The position numbers and the translations under genes were made by a program. The notes beneath the pieces are model-generated. The model saw nothing but the letters and a program-made list of their open reading frames with translations. It did no database searches and had not been told where the DNA came from. Positions 62,286 through 64,000 of a stretch of DNA of 64,000 nt are shown here, one piece after another. Position 1 is the first letter of the stretch, and each line of letters begins with the position of its first letter. Source of the stretch: Ottowia flava (lineage in GTDB: Bacteria > Pseudomonadota > Gammaproteobacteria > Burkholderiales > Burkholderiaceae_C); contig NZ_JBHUEJ010000037.1 of assembly GCF_042680565.1 (NCBI RefSeq), forward strand, positions 28,466 to 92,465, in the 5' to 3' direction.

Positions 62286-62930
62286 CATGGCGTGACTGCG
62301 ACGCCGCCTACGTGGGGTCCCGGATGCTTGCGCACGTTCTTGAGGAATAAGTCAGGGGCTTTCATCTTCCAAGCTTTGAGCGCTTGCGCCGGCGGCAGCG
62401 TGTCCCAGTGCCTTCTGCGGCAAGTGGTGGTTGTACAGCCAGACAAACCTGTGCAGCGTCTTCTCCAGGTCCTCGGCGCCGTTGAAGTGGTGTGGGCGCA
62501 GCACCTGGCTGAGCCGCCCATTGAAACGCTCGACCATGCCGTTGGTCTGCGGTGTCCTCGGTTCGCTCAGGCGGTGCTCAATGCCCGGCGCCTAGCACAG
62601 CTGGTCGAACTCGTGCTCGGCCGTGGGCTGGCTGGTGCGCCCGCCAAACAGCCGATCGGTGAGCGCTTGGCTGTGGTCCTTCCAGGTGACGCGGGTCTTG
62701 AATGGGGTAGTCCGGCGCACGGCCGCCACGAACGCTTTAGCAGACGCCGCTGTCTTGTGTTGTTTGATGGCGATGAACATCCAGCGGGTAGCCCTGTCGA
62801 TGGCCACAAACACATAACGGCGACGCTCCTTTGCCGCGCGTTGTCGGCGGGGTACGAGCCCGAGTCCGCTCCCCCGTGGACGCCAAACTTGGGCAACAAG
62901 TCAGCGTAGGCGCTACCAGGTAGAACCAAC
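62286..62930 (-). pseudogene. IS481-type transposase remnant
   Basis: Read leftward the pieces spell an integrase-core transposase: MFVAIDRATRWMFIAIKQHK, FKTRVTWKDHSQALTDRLFGG, then EFDQLC, an in-frame TAG (62592-62594), APGIEHRLSEPRTPQTNGMVERFNGRL and VWLYNHHLPQKAL. Frames also shift near 62820 and near 62400, after which KAWKMKAPDLFLKNVRKHPGP resumes the C-terminus. With one nonsense codon and at least two frameshifts it cannot make transposase. Confidence 0.85.
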
Positions 62931-63326
62931 TGAGTTTACCGATGGCGTTCCTCGCGACCGGGGGGCGCTCGCCAGGTGCTTCAACCCGTCGCTGGCGTCC
63001 GGCGCGGTCCGGACTTGGGGATATTTCCTGCTCGACCGGGTACAGTAGGTTGGTGAGGGAAATGGACTTCTGGCCTCCGACCCAATTGCGTAGGCCGCTC
63101 CCGTTTTAATAGCATTTTTGCAAGTCGCAACAAGCGACTGCGAGCGCGCCCTTGATCGTCTGGCACGGCCCACACGCCTGCCACGATCCCTAGTAACCAT
63201 CCCAGCTGGGATCGTTACCAGCTGCCAACGCTCCCAATGGCGGTAGGGCGAAGCTATCGACACACTTGTGACAAAGCGGTTGAACATCGCCGCTCAGAAC
63301 CATAACAGTGCTTCAGGGAGCTTCTC
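62931..63326. other. Gene-poor interval between IS remnant and right-edge ORF
   Basis: About 400 bases without a convincing gene on either strand; frames are short and have no recognisable protein sequence. It contains the 26-bp palindrome at 63193-63218 and must hold the promoter of the gene starting at 63327. It probably includes IS debris. Confidence 0.5.
63193..63218. promoter_or_regulatory. 26-bp near-perfect palindrome
   Basis: GTAACCATCCCAG and CTGGGATCGTTAC face each other without a spacer, with one mismatched pair; the central ATCCCAGCTGGGAT is perfect. It lies about 110 bases upstream of the proline-rich gene and could be its operator, or an IS end. Inferred. Confidence 0.4.
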
Positions 63327-64000
63327 ATGCAAATCGCGTCCAACCCCGGCGCGGGCGCCGCCTTGGCGAACCCGGCCCCAGTCTCGTCACCCCCACCGGC
63401 TGCGCCCAGCGACCCGCAAGCCGCTGCAGGTCCTGGACCGAACGGCGCACCCTCTGCGCCGGACCCAGCGGCAACCGCCCCTGAGGCGCAGCCCGAGTCG
63501 TACTTCGCCGGCTACGTCAAGCCGCTGATCCAGCGCCCGGGAGGCAGGACCTTTGCGCCAGGCCCCGGCGCACCGCTGCCCGACGTGGCAGCCCAAGCGG
63601 CCACCGCCCTCGGCGCTCAACCCGAACCGTTCAACGCGGTGACCAAGCCGCTGTACCTGGGGCGCGCCTCCTCGGGCCTATTAGCCGATCTGATGAGCGG
63701 CGGCCAACCCCTGCCCGTCGGCGGTGACGCGCCCTGGGGCCGTCCCGAATTCATTCCTCGTCCGCGGCCCGGATTGGCCGACATGGGCATGTTGTCGCGC
63801 CCTGGAGTGGCCACCAACAACAAGGGCCCGCTGCGGGTGGACAACCCCGAAGCCTACTTCGCTAGCATGGCCGGGCGCCTGCAGCGCGTTCCCGACCTGG
63901 TTCAACCCCAGCCGGACGTCCGAGGCTCGCAGCGGGAGCAAGACGCGTTCTCCGGTCAACCCGGCAACCAGGATGGGCAACATCCGCTGTTCCAGCAGGC
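63327..64000 (+). CDS. Proline-rich protein with PExYFA-type motifs, partial (runs off the right edge)
   Basis: I do not recognise a family. The ATG at 63327 has CAGGGAG a suitable distance upstream, and the frame stays open for at least 224 codons to the window end. The protein is rich in proline, alanine and glycine and has no signal peptide or membrane segment in the visible part. Three related motifs recur: PESYFAGYVKPL (56-67), PEPFNAVTKPLY (99-110) and PEAYFASMAGRL (174-185). The first 50 residues are low-complexity (NPAPVSSPPPAAPSDPQ). The gene follows IS debris and a palindrome. It could be a secreted effector, a structural length-control protein or something else; nothing here decides it. 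Confidence 0.6.
   Translation, partial: MQIASNPGAGAALANPAPVSSPPPAAPSDPQAAAGPGPNGAPSAPDPAATAPEAQPESYFAGYVKPLIQRPGGRTFAPGPGAPLPDVAAQAATALGAQPEPFNAVTKPLYLGRASSGLLADLMSGGQPLPVGGDAPWGRPEFIPRPRPGLADMGMLSRPGVATNNKGPLRVDNPEAYFASMAGRLQRVPDLVQPQPDVRGSQREQDAFSGQPGNQDGQHPLFQQ

Noticed and set aside
62931..63287. A leftward 124-codon frame in the gene-poor interval
   Set aside because: No ribosome-binding site, no family sequence, low-quality composition and overlap with IS debris; not supported as a gene.

Overview
The window looks like a chromosomal segment of a high-GC betaproteobacterium of the order Burkholderiales, most likely family Comamonadaceae. The support is a tmRNA tag peptide reading ANDERFALAA, an aroA-cmk gene fusion, the block gyrA / pheA / tyrA / aroA-cmk / rpsA / ihfB / lapA / lapB, abundant orphan transport binding proteins (Bug and DctP types), and a short dispersed repeat with the core TGCGCGGGCAGCTATCAAAA that I recognise from that family. 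Species cannot be fixed from the sequence alone. Most of the window is ordinary, densely packed housekeeping DNA; accessory DNA is limited to insertion-sequence remnants, two unrecognised secreted-protein genes and a proline-rich open reading frame running off the right edge.

Layout. 1-5.2 kb: molybdate uptake (modA) divergent from its regulator (modE) with a ModE-like operator between them, then a PhyH-type oxygenase, an unrecognised membrane protein, crcB and rdgC. 5.2-12.6 kb: a catabolic or uptake module with a complete TRAP transporter (dctM, dctQ, dctP), a divergent MarR-type regulator and a fused hydantoinase/oxoprolinase. 12.6-24.2 kb: a long leftward block with comEA-like, lapB, lapA, ihfB, rpsA, aroA-cmk, tyrA, pheA, a DUF2059 gene and gyrA. 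24.2-30.4 kb: rightward ompA, two unknown secreted proteins, ubiG, gph, tmRNA and rarA. 30.6-35.6 kb: a complete branched-chain amino acid type ABC operon livHMGF plus binding protein. 35.6-49 kb: a mixed region with a Bug protein, a ferredoxin-type reductase, a short-chain epimerase-like protein, a Tat-type exported methyltransferase overlapping an APC permease, tRNA-Leu, cysM, a Nudix hydrolase, a TusA-like protein, galU, a degenerate 2-hydroxyacid dehydrogenase, valS, tcdA and tRNA-Lys. 49.4-55.4 kb: gluQ, an FAD amine oxidase, and LysR / pirin / DoxX / flavodoxin genes, then a stand-alone LuxR-type HTH protein preceded by a striking palindrome. 55.4-56.5 kb: tRNA-Arg and tRNA-Ser flanking three truncated IS3-family pieces. 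56.5-62.2 kb: rpmG-rpmB, trxB, a Crp/Fnr regulator, ftsK and lolA. 62.3-64 kb: a decayed IS481-type transposase, about 400 bases without a convincing gene, and the open proline-rich frame.

How genes work together. modA/modE, the TRAP-MarR-hydantoinase cluster and livHMGF-K are self-contained uptake/regulation units. pheA, tyrA and aroA-cmk supply aromatic amino acid and chorismate steps, with CMP kinase fused to AroA. lapA/lapB act in LPS control, and lolA in lipoprotein export.

The most interesting signal is the dispersed repeat. I find at least eleven copies in both orientations plus several partial ones. It supplies stop codons to neighbouring genes and appears to have become in-frame coding sequence in aroA and gluQ, perhaps also in the DUF2059 signal peptide and in rarA. 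Other points of interest are the 14-bp-arm palindrome before the solo LuxR HTH gene, a dehydrogenase lacking its catalytic histidine, a Tat-exported SAM-methyltransferase-like protein, and the proline-rich frame with recurring PExYFA-type motifs.
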